From NCBI GenBank assembly GCA_006538405.1, contig BJKQ01000001.1, positions 2,046,001-2,110,000 of the forward strand: a stretch of DNA of 64,000 nucleotides. Direction: 5' to 3'. Below the pieces are notes generated by a model. That model saw only the letters and a program-made list of their open reading frames with translations. It did not search any database and was not told the DNA's origin. The position numbers were made by a program, and so were the translations under genes. Positions 25,963 through 37,721 of the stretch are shown here, one piece after another. Positions within the stretch are counted from its first letter, which is position 1. Each line of letters opens with the position of its first letter. This DNA is from Hansfordia pulvinata (Eukaryota > Ascomycota > Sordariomycetes > Xylariales).

Positions 25963-28787
25963 CTTTCTTCTGCTTCTGCTTCGCCTTTACTTCGTTCTCT
26001 TTCGGCTTTCGGCTCGATGCCTCGACGAAGCCGTCGTGGGGTTGCAGCGAGCCGACGCTGTGTGGCAGAGGGCGGGCCCCGAGATGGTGTGAAGCTGCTG
26101 GCTGGACGGGCTACAGTCCTGCTTCGAGGCGGAGGGGAGGCCTGCTCGTGATCGTAACAGGAAGAGTGCTCTCCGTCGAAACCCCCGGCAGCAGGGATTG
26201 TGACCGGCAGACGAGCCGAGAATCATCCAGGGGGCATGGCTCTGGGTGGTCCACAGAGGGTGAGGGAGAGAGAGAGAGAGGCAGAGAGAGGGAAAGAGAG
26301 AGAGAGGGACAGACAGACAGACCGACCCGCCGACGCCATCGGACGAGTGCGACGACTCTGCCGGGGCCCTGGTCGACTTCTGTCGCGGGAGAGCCGAGTC
26401 ATTCTGCCAGGCACGGCGGACTGTTGACGAGTCGGGTCCGTCGTCGGTCGGTCGCGCGGCCCAGTCTCGTCGTTTGTCGTGGTTGGGGCCGCCGCTGCGG
26501 CGGTGGGCGGCATTATTCGCTGACCTTGTCCGTGGGCCCGTCTGAGGTTGACAGCTGCTGTACTCGTATCCGTGGAAATCCCCCGCCCTCTCCCTTTCAT
26601 CGATCCATGGCCTTGTTCTCTGTGGGCGCTTTCGCTTTTCTTTGTCCCGATCTCCTCATCTCCCGGCCCCATCATGAAGGGGAATCCCGCCAAGGCCACC
26701 AGACCATCCCTCCCCCTCCCTTCCTTTGGGCTGGAAGCGCTGGTCGGTTTGCCCGCGGCCTCGTCTCGCACAAGGAGGGCTGAGGAAAGCGAGTACGAGA
26801 AAGGCGACGACGCGTCCCCCATGTTCCATGTGTTCCAAGGCAAAGGCAAAGGCGCGCGGCGTACGAGCACTCGTTACCCTCGCCCGTGCCCAGAGTCGTC
26901 TGTCCAGGGTTCATCGATCCGAGGCTCTGGGGCTTGGATCCCTCATCTCATCCCATGCCGCCCATACGACGACGACGACGACCGACGGACGACGAGCGAG
27001 GTTTCCAATCTCGACGCAGGCCCGCACAGCAACGACGTGAGGACCAAAAGCCTTGACGCCAACCCAGTTGCCCGCCGCTGCATAAACCGCGGCGCGCATA
27101 ACCCAGGCGCATCCCCCTGCGACACGTCTTGTGCGTGATGATCTGATGAGGGGAGGGACCTCCCGGGGGTGGCTCTGGTCTGGCTGTTACTAACCAATGG
27201 CGCGGCGTGTCAGGTTTCTGTAGGACGAGACGCACGTCCACATGCTTGGCCCAGAAGCACTTTGCCGCGCAGACGCAATGCCTTTTCTTGGGTTCAGGTC
27301 CGGTTGTGCTGTGGTCGTCGGCCTGATGACAAACGCAAAAACCCGAACGACGCAGCGCCCTTCTCAGCCCCCACCATGCCGAAGACCCCTCCTTCGTTCA
27401 TTCCACCCCCCCTTCTTCCCTTCCCCTGCGCTGCCACGGTGTTGTTGGCGCGCTGGACGCTGCACAAGCAAGCAACCGCGTGTCCGAGTACTCGCAGCCA
27501 GGCCCGTATCACAAGCCAGCCCGTCGACTCCGACTCGACCTGAGAGTGCCCGTACCTACAGGTAGGTCGCTGTCGTCGTCGTTGAGCAGGCGCCGCTGCT
27601 ACCCTGTGCGGGCGCTCGACCGGAAAGGGCTGGAGAGCGTTGCCTCGTCTCTCCCTTCTCCACAACTGGCTCAGCCCGCCCAGCACACACACACACACAC
27701 ACACGCACGTTTTTCTTGTTTTTGCGGAGTGCAGCTTGCCATCCCGATTGAAAGGGAGGGCGCCGGCCACTTGGGCGCCTCACAAGGCCCCTCTCCCAGA
27801 AAGCCACCCGACGTCGCCTCGCTTACAGAGGGCGTGGAGAATTCCTAGAGGGGCGCGTAGAAAGCGTGTTGCTCGTACTCCATCCCTGAGGTACCCAGAT
27901 ACTGAGAATACACCATGCCACGGCAGTCCACATTCGCCCACCCACGCGCAGAGAGCCCTTGACCATGCCTGAGGCACGCGCGCCATGTTGACCGTGGTGG
28001 GCGGGCGGGCTCGTGTGTGGGTTTCGTGGGCGCCGGCGGAGGATCTCGCGCTGCGAAGCGAGAGGCGTAACCGAGCATCGATCGTGACTTGTCGGGAACG
28101 GCGGCCCAAGCTTGAGGTCTTGGCACCGCGGCGTCTCTTTTTGTGCATCTCGCTCCTCAGCGCGAGGCTTCCCTTCGGCGGTTCGCGTACGGGCTGCTGC
28201 GGTGGATGGGTGTGTGGGTGGGTTGTGGGGGAGGCGAGGGAGGCGAGCCAGGGGGGCTGCCCGAGCGAGCCACGCGAGCCACCCTGTTACGAGCGCGCCT
28301 GTATCCATAGGTGCCATAAGTAGGTATCGTGGCGTACGTGGGTATGTGTCCGTACGAGTAGTACGGAGTACTCCATCCATGGATGTGTGTGTGTCGTGCG
28401 TACGAAGAGTATGTGGTTGAGGATCCAGTGGGTACCTCGAACCAGGGCGCTCACCCGCCCCGGCCTGCCCGCCTGCTGGCATCCATCCATGCACAACATC
28501 CATGTGCCTATCCCCGCAGACATGAAGCCAGCCCCGCGGCTGGGTATCCGAGGTCCCCCAAAGCCCTCCGCAGAGTACGAGTACGTACTCGTCGTCTCCC
28601 GCGCGGGTCGCGAAACTCATGTTGTGAGGCGGGCGACCATGGCCGCCGCGTGTGAGCACCCCCAAGCCACTGGAGGAATGGCACACTGCCAGGCTCGCGC
28701 GGAGCTTCCTGACATGACTGCGCGCGAGCTCTGTGTCACCACCATGTCGCGCCCTCGAAGCTGGGGGTTTAGAGGGACACAAAACGC

Positions 28788-28819
<32 letters not shown>
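28788..28819. repeat. (GAT)n microsatellite
   Basis: About ten GAT units, trailing into GGCGAT. Gives poly-Asp, poly-Met or poly-His open frames that are not genes. Confidence 0.9.
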
Positions 28820-29639
28820 GCGATGGCGATGGTCCCTTCGTCTCGTCGACTCGCCCAGATCCTGGCATGGCCCCATCCAGACAAGTTCCCGGCAGGCCAC
28901 TACTCGTACAGTCTGGTGGGCCCAACGCCTGTTCTGCCGCCCCAATGATCGGTTCCTGGCGAGATCCAGGGGCAAGGCCCGATGCGAGGAATACCTCCCC
29001 GGCCGCTCTCCCGGGCCATCCTATCAGACACCATGTCAGCATTAGCTTGTCTCCTAGTATTCATTACACGCCGTCGTGAGACAGTACTTGCTTTGAAGTC
29101 GAGGGCCATTCAGGCGTCTTGTCCGTCCGTGGGTGGCCACTGTTGCGACGCCAGGTGGTACCGGGTTTGGCCACCCGATGGGTAGCCGGCTTCAAGCGCA
29201 ATGGCTCTCTTCTCTCTCCCCTTTCGCACACACACACACACATATACACATTCTCTCTCTCAATATGCCACTCCAAGGTTCAGGTTATAGTCCAGGTCTG
29301 GGTGCCTGGCCCCATTTGCTGATGGTTTCGGCTTCCGAGCAGGACCTGGCTGCGGCTGCGGCTACTATAACACCCCGGCACATACAGGGTTGTTACCCTG
29401 GGAGAAACAGGTTGGAAATCAAAGGGCTGGGCATGATTACCACCCCTCCTCCGAGGGAGGATCTCGTAGACATTGGCTTCATCTCAAAACGACCGCGCCA
29501 GTCGTTACACGGCCCGGCGCCTCCAAATCGAACAAGAAATCAACGGCGGGCCTTTGTTAGTAGAGTGCTGCAGGAGGATCATCGACACCGCACCAGTCTC
29601 TGTCGCGGGCCGACATCCAGACTGGACCCATAAAACTCC

Positions 29640-29849
29640 CGGCCTCCATCGAGCCACACCACTAATGGCCTCGATCTCCGTGGCTTGTGGCGCCTCGCGC
29701 GCGAGGGCACACGGCTGTACTCGAACAAGGCATTGAGCCGACAATCCGATCACCAGATCAACTCGAGGAGCCAGAGCATCGCCCTGTATACGTCGGTCAG
29801 TTTTGGAGAAGAGGGCTATATGGAGAACTTGATTGGAGCACTGGGGTGA
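29640..29849 (+). other. Coding-like stretch, possible last exon or gene relic
   Basis: The plus frame ending at TGA 29847-29849 reads NGLDLRGLWRLAREGTRLYS, then NKALSRQSDHQINSRSQSIA and LYTSVSFGEEGYMENLIGAL. The composition and codon choice look like a real protein C-terminus rather than a shadow frame. Upstream, 29479-29640 is open in another frame (IEQEINGGPLLVECCRRIID), suggesting a second exon or a frame break. No ATG-led start or family could be assigned. Confidence 0.3.
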
Positions 29850-30099
29850 TCACATAGGACTTGCGGCCCGATCGAAGCCATAGCCCAGCTGGGGAACCCC
29901 TATCCGCATCAAGAAGGGTGACATCGTCACCTGCCAAGCTTCTAGCTTCTGCCTTCTAACTTCTTCCCAACCCGCTATACTCCACGTCCGTCCTGACTTT
30001 TTGTGTCAAGTGCCTCTCGTGGGAGTGCTCACTGACAAGGTGCACACGGCGTGGTTTCCGAATCGCCGGGCCGTCTTCCAACGGTCACGATACATGGTC

Positions 30100-31937
30100 C
30101 TAGAGCTGGAGCACCTGGCATCGGCTGCTGACTCCGTCGAATATGCAGGTGTTGTCGATGGGGACATATTGCTTCGTGATGATCTTGATCATTTCTTGCG
30201 CGACCATGCCGCCGGTGAGGGCCGCAATGTTGTGCAGTTCCCCGCCCTTTGCCCGGGCTACTTCCTCGGCGATCTTGGTGAACCTCTCATAGCTCGAAGC
30301 CTGTGGTACCATCTCGTCGATGATCCCCGCAATGTCTGAAGCCGAGGCTTCTGGATTCTGGGACGTCCCGACTAGGGCTAGGTAAATGAAGAAGTTGGAC
30401 ATGGGGAGCCGGAAAGCACCATCGGTAGCCTCCAACATCTGTTTTGCTTCCTCATCCTTGTTTCGTTCCGCGGCTTTGAGGCTGTCAGCGCAACTCTACC
30501 GGACTGCGTAGTTGATGGTACATACCAAAGACATCGCCCAGACTTGTCGGTGCGGCCGAAGCGTTGATGAGCTTGATGAAACGTGCGTTCTTGCAGAATA
30601 GTTCGACCTCGGCAGGGTCAACTCTGTCGCCACCAGGCATGGCCTTGACGGCTTGAAGCACTTCCAGCGCATCGCTTCTCGCCTTCTCCTTGTAGATGCT
30701 CTGAAGCTTCACGTACACGCTGGACTGAGCCTTCATGTCAGGTATGGCCCCCGACAGAGGTAGAATGCCATGCTTCTCGTAGAAAGCCTTGACGGCCTTT
30801 GTGATCATCCAAAACGCCGATTGCTGCTCATTCTGCCTGGGGTCAACGTTGTGCTCAATTGTGTGCGATAGGGAATCAGTCAATACCTCTCCAGCCACGG
30901 GGTGGTCAAATATCTGCTTGACGCCCGGCTCCAGTTGCGGTCTTACGATGTTCTTGTTTACTGCTGCTTCGGCTTCCGTGAAGTTCTCCTCGCCGAATTC
31001 GGGGTTGTTGGTTCTCGCGCTTTCGAGAATAAGCTTCCGGAATTCCTTCTTGTCGGAAAACTCCACAGGCTCTTTGCCATCGTGAGACTGCCTCCATTTG
31101 TCCAGGTAGTACAGCAGAATGGTAACATAAGGCAGATGGCCATGATCGTGATCGTCGAGCCCGTCGATATCCTTGGTCAGCTGCTGGCAGAACTCCAGCA
31201 ACTCGGGCCAAGGTCGCAGCAGACGTAGATCGGTGGTCTTTTCGGCATCGGGGTGCGTGTCGACTACTGGGAATGTGCCTGGTAGGTGAGTCTTGAAGTA
31301 TGAATAGAAGCCCGCCGAGTGGATGGCCACGACGGGGGTTTGGTGTCGAGCCCCGTAGCTATTAATCAAATCCAGATCTTTCTTCTGGATTGGATGAGTG
31401 TAGAGTATCAACGTGTATGTGGGCGAAGAGTTGAGCACGGCCTCCAAGTCCAAGGGCCCCTGGTGTTATGTCAGAGTGCGACTCGAGCGAATGCTGCGAG
31501 ACAGAAGCCTACCGCGTTCTTTGGGAACCAGTCTCCCTCTACCTCGGGGTTGAGCTCCCGCAGCAGTCGGGTGCAGCTCTCTGAGCGCGACTTGCCCAAG
31601 CAGTCCGTATGCAGGAAGAAGTTGAGACCCAGGTCGGCTGGCTTTACAACAGCATCGTCTGCTATGGTGAAACGTCCGATTCCTATACGCATTCGGTCAG
31701 ACTACTGGGAAGATACCAGGACGGAGCGGCAGATGGCAGCTCACCAGGTAGAACCAGGTTCTTGAGCGTTTCGATGCCGACGCAGCCGGCCCCGGAGTTG
31801 ACCAAGAGGATGTTGGCAGACTCGAGAGCCGCCTGGCCGCTGGCGGCCCACAGTCGGAGCTGCCTATCATACTTCCTCTCCTTTTCCGTCGGTCCGTGGA
31901 GCATGGGCGGGGTCTGGCCGGCGACGACTTGGGTCAT
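30100..31937 (-). CDS. ULA1: NEDD8-activating enzyme E1 regulatory subunit (APP-BP1/ULA1)
   Basis: Exons 31937-31745, 31682-31513, 31459-30526 and 30473-30100; 556 residues (human NAE1 has 534). With its UBA3 partner it activates NEDD8/Rub1 for cullin modification. The N-terminus carries the ThiF-type signature [20 protein letters not shown], then [20 protein letters not shown] and [13 protein letters not shown]. No catalytic cysteine is expected in this subunit. The C-terminus [20 protein letters not shown], followed by [10 protein letters not shown], matches the human GGAAAQEVIKIITKQFV end. The last intron has two readings: GTATGT donor with CAAAG acceptor at 30474 (52 nt, GCTGAC branch, preferred) or a 40-nt GTACCA intron ending ACAG; both keep frame and differ by a few residues. 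It is divergent from the MFS gene. Confidence 0.93.
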
Positions 31938-33493
31938 GATGGCTGTGAGGTGGCAGCTCGTGCCCGGGGGGTGTAAGAGCAGACGGGGAGGGGCGACCGG
32001 CGGGGTATTTGCGCCACAGACTTTGACTCTTGGTCGCAGTGCCACCAATGCCGGCTGGCGGTTCTGGGTGAGCTTGTCGATGATGACGGAGTCGTGGCGG
32101 CGTCGAGCGCAGACGCGACGTCCAGTGTGAAGTTGAGAGCGTTGAAGGTGGGATGTGGCGGGTCGGTAGCTCGGGCGTGGCCCACCGCCCACTACGCTGA
32201 GCTGGAGTTGTGACGTTGAGGCGGGCAGCGCCCGGCTGTAGGTCACCCACCCATTCAACGCGGGCCTGCGCGTTGAGCTAGCGCCACATTGTTCGTGTGG
32301 CTGGTGAGTCTGAACAAACTACATACCGTAAGTGTGTAGGTACCTTGTAGTGCCCCTCGGTACGTGCGACTACCTCAGGTGAGGCACGGCACTCGTACTG
32401 ATTCGCGGTCACGTCAAGGCATTACAGTGGGTCTGTAGTCGGGAATGGCTAAAGACTTTGCAAGGTAGAGGCAATCCTTGCAATCCAGCGTTCATTGAGT
32501 AGCAGACACATTAGGCTTGCACACATGAGTCTCTGTTGAGGTCCAGTCGAAGGTTGAAGCTCTGTGGTTTATCAGTTCGTGATCGCAGGCAACCTCGGAA
32601 TTACAAATAACCACCACTGTGATGCCTTGGCTCACTTTCTTTCTATCACACACTTTTTCAACACAAAAAATGTCCCCCCGCAGTCCGCATCCCTTGGGCC
32701 TGTGTGCAAGTAGGTGTTGTAAGAATAAGGACCCCCCTCCTGGTAGAGGTAGCTTCAGCCGGACCGAACCCGCGCCATCCTGGCCGACTGCACTCCTCCC
32801 GAGCAACATTGACGGTGATTTTCGGGCTCACATCCCGCGTGGCACGCTGGACTGCCGGAAACGCCGTCATAGTGGTATTGCAGGCACGGTTAGCCCTGAT
32901 ATCTTGCGAGGGCGACCTTTGTTCTTGTCCCGGAACAAACAGACCTAGCGACCTACTTAACCCACCCATCACCTCTCATTGGCGAACCTCGCAGGGGCCA
33001 GCCACGAGAGTCGACCTATAATACTTGCTAACCTCGTAGTACCTTACTTATAATTGATCAGGTAGCCGAGCGAACCTCTCTACGCGTACCTCGGAGGTGG
33101 ATGGATGCGTCGCCGGCCGGAATATTGCCCCGACTGGCTCTCAGATAGGCAAGTGGCCTGCCCGATTGGGCGCACGCCGCCCGTTTTTCGACTACTCGTT
33201 GTACATGACCTAATAATAACTCGTAGATGGCACCTACATCTGCGGAGTATGGACCTATACTTCGTAGATGTGCCCGTCATTCCCATCGCACTCGCATTGA
33301 AATGTCTGCTCACAGCAGGTCCGACAGTGCTGCCCCGCTGCGGTGTGCGCTACTGCTATGGCGGCGTCCGGCGGCGTCCGGCGGCGACATAAGAGGCGAG
33401 GCTCCCATGAATTCTCGGAACGCAACCTCGGTCAGACAGCCGATCTGTAGATGTTAGGTTAGGTAGGCATCCCGCAGGCGGTCTTAAGCAACC
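31938..33493. promoter_or_regulatory. Shared upstream region of the NEDD8-E1 and MFS genes
   Basis: About 1.55 kb between divergent starts, presumably holding both promoters. Contains GGTACC-type tracts near 32338-32360 and 33040-33050. No gene supported. Confidence 0.45.
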
Positions 33494-33675
33494 ATGACGA
33501 CGGCAGATAAGTTGCCCGGCCTGCACGACCAGGAGAAGACACCGTCGAGATTGGAGGGAACCCCGACGCAGCGCACGCAGCAAGACGACCAGGCCGAGCC
33601 ACTGGACATACCCCCGGCACAACTCTGGGTGCTGACAATCGGGTGAGCACGCGCTTCGCGCCGCCCCGCGGCGCC

Positions 33676-33710
<35 letters not shown>

Positions 33711-35394
33711 AAAAAAAAAAAAAGGACGCTCGTCGCTGGCCTGTCGTCCCGCTAACACGAAGCCTTTCCCGTCGCTAGGGTGGCCGTCGGGCTCTTCCTG
33801 TCCTTCCTCGACACGTCCATCATCGCCACCAGCATCTTCTCCATCGGCGCCGAGTTCGGCGAGGCCGAGCGCGTGAACTGGGTCGCGCTGTCGTACTCGC
33901 TGTCGTACCTCGGGTGCGCCCTGCTCTTCGCGCGCGTGTCCGACGTCGCGGGCCGGCGCGACGCCTACGCGGCGGCCTACGCCGTCTTCTTCGCCGCCTC
34001 CATCTGGTGCGGCTTCGCCGGCAGCCTGGGCGAGCTCGTCGCCGCCCGCGCGGCCCAGGGACTCGGCGGCTCGGGCCTCTACTCGATCACCATGATCATC
34101 CTCGTCGAGGTGACGCCCGCCCGGCTCCGGTCGCTGATCGGCGGGCTCATCGGCGTCGTCATCACCGTCGCCAGCGTCCTCGGGCCCGTCCTCGGCGGCG
34201 TCCTCACCCGCTACGCCACCTGGCGCTGGGTGTTCTGGATCAATGGCCCCGTGGGCGCCGTCTCCATGCTGCTCTTCTTCTTCTCGTGGCCGCGGCCCGA
34301 GTGCCTGCCCCGCACCGACCGCAGGTCGTGGAGGGAGCTCGACCTGCTCGGCTCCCTCCTGCTCATCGCCGCCGCCGTGCTGATCGTCTTCCCCTTCCAG
34401 AGCGCCGGGAGCAGCGCAGGCCAGTGGGGCCGCGCCGTCTTCCTGGCGCCCTTGTTGACCGGGCTGTTCTGCCTGGCGGCTTTGCTGTGCTGGTCGGCCT
34501 TTGTCGAGAAGAGGTGGGGAGACCAGCTGGCGGCGGCGCTGCCCATGCGCCTGCTCAGGAGACGGGTCTACGCCGCGGCCGTCGTCAACACCATGCTGCT
34601 GGGTTTCCCGTACGTGCTCACCGTGTACGCCTTCCCGCTCCGGCTGCAAGTGGTCAACGGCAAGGATCCGGTTCTGGCCGGCGTCATGCTGCTGCCGATG
34701 CTCGGGTCGAGCGCGATCGGGTCTGTCCTTGGCAGCATAGCCAACGGGAAGAGGGACCGGACCTGCACGTCTTTGCTGGCGGCTTCGTGCTGCATGCTCC
34801 TGGGCAGCGGGCTCTTGTCGACTCTCTCAAGCGCACCCGAGGTCGAGGCCAAGTCGCTCGGATTTTTGGTTTTCATGGGCCTGGGCTTCGGCCTTGCCAT
34901 CTCCACAACAACCATGACGGCCAGCCTGAGCTCGTCGATCCGGGACCACGGTGAGTGTCACCGACCTGATCTTCTGCAATCAACTGACGCCTCGGGGCAC
35001 AGCACCGGCTCAAGGCCTGGTGGCCCAGGTCCGGGTATTCGGTGGCAGCATCGGGATTGCGGCATCTTCGGCCATCCTCGGAGTCACCTTGGCGGATCGG
35101 GTCGGGTCGTCGGCTTCGCCAGACGGGCTGGCCTCGTTGTCGAGCGGCATGGGCGGTGTGAGCGAGGCCCAAATGGACATGGTAAGAGAAGCGTATGCCG
35201 ACGCGTTCAACCAAGATATGCGGGTTTGTGCGATAGTGGCAGGGGCAGCAGTGGTGGCGGCCATGGCCACGTTCAGCCGCCAGCGATTGGGTGTTAAGGA
35301 GCGACAAGACCAGCAAATCGAAGAAGAGAAGAAGCGGAGAGAAGAGGATGCCCGGTCGAAACTCAACGAAACGACAAGGCGCAGTGCGCTTTGA
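33494..35394 (+). CDS. MFS multidrug-type transporter (DHA2-like, 14 TM)
   Basis: Exons 33494-33642, 33779-34950 and 35003-35394; 570 residues, phases consistent. A hydrophilic N-terminus (MTTADKLPGLHDQEK) precedes TM1 (VLTIGVAVGLFLSFLDTSII). Motif A occurs as RVSDVAGRR and the drug:H+ antiporter motif C as SVLGPVLGGVLTRYATWRWV with FWINGPVG, the pattern of DHA2 pumps and fungal toxin or drug exporters. About 14 hydrophobic segments are visible, with a charged coiled C-terminus (ERQDQQIEEEKKRREED). It exports small compounds across the plasma membrane; the substrate is unknown. There is no biosynthetic gene next to it, so a role in a metabolite cluster is not supported. The first intron holds a (TC)n-A14 tract. 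Confidence 0.9.
33678..33723. repeat. (TC)n followed by A14 in MFS intron 1
   Basis: About 16 TC units and then a 14-base A run inside the 136-nt first intron of the MFS gene. Confidence 0.92.
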
Positions 35395-37721
35395 AATGAA
35401 TGTCTGGCATGCAGGAGCCCGAGTGTTCGTCTAAGCCTCGGAAGGACACAAATGTGTTAAACACCTACATATAGAACTCTTCATAGATGCAGATGTAAGT
35501 GCATGTACCTTATTAGGTAACCTAATTAACCTAGCGGGAGCATTCGGCAGCGGGCACAGACTCCCGTCGTATCTACCTACCTTACATAGTAGTCGACATC
35601 TTCAGCTTAAGCGTGCACTTCCGAGGCATGGCAAGGCTCGTGCTGAGGTGTGGGAAGGTGAGACATGGCTTCAAGGTGGAAGAGGGTTCATCAGTACTCG
35701 TACTTAGAGACGCTGACCGCGCAAGTGGTACGGTCTATGAACCCCCCGCGTGAGTCCCTGAGAGTTAGTTTATCTTGAACTGTCTGATGACCTTACCTAC
35801 ATGTAAGGTACTTACCTACCTACCTATACGATAAGCAGCGAGGTGCAGCCAGACGGGAGATTCCTACCCCCTCAGCTCCCCCCCACTGACAGCGTCGGTT
35901 GGTGCTGAGGCTGGTGATTGGGCGGCGGGCGCGGCGTCGCGCGTCAAAGCCTGTCCAATGACCTGCCTTTGGCGCCTCAGGACCAAGGCAGATGGTACTC
36001 GCACCTCACGACACGAGCACATGGACATCTGTCACTTCCAGTGTTTGTGCTCCTGCTCCTTTCTCGTCTAAAGACAATCGGGGGTTCGTGCGGTTACTCG
36101 TACATGTGTCTGTTTCCATCCATAGAGCTGCTGTGTCACTGGCAGACCCCTCTGCTAAGCCTCGTCGACTTTGGCTCAGGGCCCTTTTAAAAGGCGGACA
36201 GGCCTCGTGATGGGTGCCTGCAGCCAACGGTGCTACCCTAAGGCGTGCGGGCCAGCTGCCGTGCGAGTCATCGGGCCATTGTGGAAGTGCGGTGGATTGG
36301 ATGTGCGTTGGGTCGATCAAGGGCTGCGTCGTCGGCGCCAGGGACTGCAAAAAAAGGGCGACTCCCGTCTTAAGTAAGGGTACCTAACGCGGGATGAGAG
36401 GCTCTGGCTACGAGTCCCTCCCAGTGGATGCACCAGTAAGGTACCTAATAAGGTACGGATGTAGGTCAAGTACCTGGGCTACCTCTTACATCCGATCCAA
36501 GGTGCTGACTGACACCCGAAGCGGCCGCCTGGATAAGGGGCTCCGTCGCTCTGGACGGGCACCTCAGTTAGCGCGGCCGCGAGCAGGATCCACTCCCGGC
36601 TTCCAAGCCGCACGTGTTCAGCGTCCCTCTTGGTGGCCGTGCTGCCCCCTGAATTAGGTACATTTATTAGGAGGTAGTTGACCAGGTACCGACTTCCACT
36701 TAACGTTGCATCCATGGATGGGGTCGAACTGAAACTTCCATGGCTCCCGCTGCCAGACCCAAATGTACCATTACCCATAAACGGGCTCATTTTGCCGTCT
36801 GGTGTGTGTACAGATACGAAGCAGCACCTCAAACTCCTGTCGTACATGTCTACGCCACAGCCTTAATGACATCCATCCCTTCTTCCATGGTGACGGGATT
36901 ACTCCAGGCGTACGTGTACTTGTAGATCCCGCCTCGGATTTGGCAGCTAAGTCAGACGGGCGACGTTCGCTTGACCTGGGTTACTGTACGCATTTCGAGT
37001 GCCCTGCCGGCCGTCGCCATCTTGCTTGAAACTCTCGATCATCCATCCAACTACCTACCTACCTACCTTACCCGACCGACGACTGACCGACTTTCACCTT
37101 CTCCACGCCCCCTATTGACCTCGCCATCTGGGCAACGTCGCCACCGCCAGCTCTTCGGCGCCTCCTTGACCTCTCGGCCCTCACAACTGCATCGCCCCAA
37201 GTGTGCGCCCACACGCCCTGCGCTGGACTCGCGTGCCCGTTTGTCAGACAGCACGATCCCACATTCGCCAGGAGGCTGCCAGAACAAGTGACAGGTCGGC
37301 TGTGGCAGCTCGTCCCTAGCCCAGCACCGACCAACACCATCACTGGACGGCTCGCCAGCTTCACGACAGGCTCGACTGCGGCGAGCGCCTTGGGCCACGA
37401 TAGTTGCAACCGACACCAACACCGAAATCGATACCAACCTCAATCGCGTCCCCCACCTTTCCGCTCTAGCCAAAGGACCGCACATGCGTCTCGTCATGAA
37501 CCTGTAGCATTTCGCCTTCGACACCCCTCCCCGGCTTACGCTCCCTTCCTCCTTACCTCCTCCGACCTCGACCGCAATATTGCCCTCGTCCTTTAGCCAG
37601 ACTGTTGTTCGTCCCGGGAGTTGGATGCAGAAAGGGTTGCCCCTGTGGCCCGACCTTCAGTCGCTTCTCCTACAATTCCCGCCGACCGTCTGCTCGTGGT
37701 AGCGGCTGGCTCCTCTTCACC
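35395..37721. other. Intergenic region and 5' leader of the mannosyltransferase gene
   Basis: About 2.3 kb with no gene supported. It carries CCTACCTA/GGTACC tracts (35515-35530, 35790-35830) and TACTCGTA motifs (35696, 36096). The last 650 bases are C/T-rich, as expected for a long fungal leader; a CTACCTACCTACCTTACC tract lies at about 37050-37072. Confidence 0.45.

Larger units (their letters stand above)
24218..30099. other. Gene-poor intergenic region
   Basis: About 5.9 kb. Apart from a coding-like stretch at 29640-29849, no gene is supported. Simple repeats: G13 at 24658-24670, CTT repeats at 25931-25962, a GA-rich tract at 26262-26315, CA repeats near 27685-27704 and 29227-29243, and GAT repeats at 28788-28819. 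TACTCGTA-type motifs occur near 26561, 28355, 28574 and 28900. Confidence 0.5.

Noticed and set aside
26148..26870. Pair of overlapping 210-residue frames on both strands
   Set aside because: Mostly translation of GA-rich simple sequence; no domain, no splice support.
24218..30099. Transposon-filled or RIP-mutated island
   Set aside because: No AT-rich block, terminal repeats or transposase-like frames were seen; base composition resembles the rest of the window.
33708..34649. 313-residue minus-strand frame opposite the MFS gene
   Set aside because: Gly/Glu/Asp-rich antisense shadow; the plus strand has the MFS motifs and correct introns.
10459..35394. Secondary-metabolite cluster (methyltransferase, Zn2Cys6 regulator, MFS pump)
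   Set aside because: The three genes lie 9-11 kb apart, separated by HEI10 and the NEDD8-E1 subunit, and no backbone synthase is present.
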